Part shown: piece after piece, positions 63,843-64,000 of the stretch
How positions within the stretch are numbered: the stretch's first letter is position 1
Layout: every line of letters starts with the position of its first letter
DNA from: Pluralibacter sp. UBA7423
GTDB lineage: Bacteria; Pseudomonadota; Gammaproteobacteria; Enterobacterales; Enterobacteriaceae
Assembly: GCA_002470465.1 (NCBI GenBank)
Contig: DKMD01000026.1
Span: 1-64,000, forward strand
Reading direction: 5' to 3'
DNA: 64,000 nt
The notes under the pieces: generated by a model
What the model was told of the DNA's origin: nothing
The model's database searches: none
The model's input: only the letters and a program-made list of their open reading frames with translations
Made by a program: the position numbers and the translations under genes

Positions 63843-64000
63843 TTATTGATTATCCTGCTTCATTTTGGCGCGCAGTTCAGCGATTTGCGCGCTGATATCG
63901 TCATCCGCCTTCAGGTCGGCAAACTGCTGATCCAGCGATTTCTGTTTGCCAAAGCCGTGACTTTCCGCTTCGGCTTCCATCTGGTCAATGCGACGCTCGA
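63843..64000 (-). CDS. pspA: PspA, phage-shock effector (partial, C-terminal part)
   Basis: The C-terminal 51 codons of pspA, ending MKQDNQ and TAA at 63843-63845; the rest is beyond the window. The helical sequence [20 protein letters not shown] is the end of the ESCRT-III-like PspA, which binds PspF and stabilises the membrane. First gene of pspABCD; its sigma54 promoter would lie outside the window. Confidence 0.95.
   Translation of the reverse strand, partial: ERRIDQMEAEAESHGFGKQKSLDQQFADLKADDDISAQIAELRAKMKQDNQ

Overview
The window reads as a chromosome segment of an Enterobacteriaceae member, most likely Enterobacter or a close relative. Most proteins align by eye with Escherichia coli K-12 gene products, and long runs of genes keep the E. 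coli order (paa-tynA-feaB-feaR-ydbL-ynbE-ydbH-ldhA-hslJ-ydbJ, then ydbK, ttcA, fnrS, zntB, mppA, mpaA, ycjG, tpx, tyrR, ycjF, ycjX, pspDCBA). The E. coli pgrR, ycjY, pspE and ycjM-W are missing between these blocks.

Layout. 1-2.7 kb: a hok-type type I toxin gene split by a 2.4 kb group II intron that carries its own reverse transcriptase/maturase/HNH protein. 2.7-16.3 kb: the complete phenylacetate catabolon, with paaABCDEFGHIJK, paaX and paaY on the minus strand and paaZ divergent on the plus strand. 16.5-18.7 kb: tynA amine oxidase. 18.9-22.1 kb: an accessory island between the convergent 3' ends of tynA and feaB, holding an hcp fragment, a P4-ash-like stretch, a phosphoribosyltransferase and a HigBA-type toxin-antitoxin pair, with REP elements on both sides. 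22.2-24.8 kb: feaB and feaR. 24.9-30.1 kb: ydbL-ynbE-ydbH, ldhA, hslJ, ydbJ. 30.2-44.3 kb: layered prophage remnants between ydbJ and ydbK. They include a cold-shock cluster (csp, ynfU-like and an ATT-initiated ymcF-like gene), fossil tail-fibre and integrase pieces, an SOS block (umuDC, a small UmuD-like protein and dinI around two LexA boxes), an acyltransferase, a tail spike, a truncated host-specificity protein J, a truncated TraR/DksA gene, and an excisionase/integrase pair. 44.3-64 kb: core genes including pyruvate:flavodoxin oxidoreductase, ttcA, the sRNA gene fnrS, zntB, a chemoreceptor-like protein, decayed EAL/GGDEF pieces, the murein-peptide genes mppA, mpaA and ycjG, then tpx, tyrR and the psp operon (pspA cut by the window end).

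How the genes fit together. TynA oxidises phenylethylamine in the periplasm to phenylacetaldehyde, FeaB oxidises that to phenylacetate, and the paa genes carry it through CoA-thioester epoxidation, ring opening and beta-oxidation to acetyl-CoA and succinyl-CoA. Matches to the FeaR site pattern lie before both tynA and feaB, and TGATTC/GAATCA inverted repeats typical of PaaX lie at paaA/paaZ and at paaX itself. The murein-peptide genes form a recycling group. The prophage tail spike (possible glycosidase) and the neighbouring surface acyltransferase look like a receptor-degrading and receptor-changing pair.
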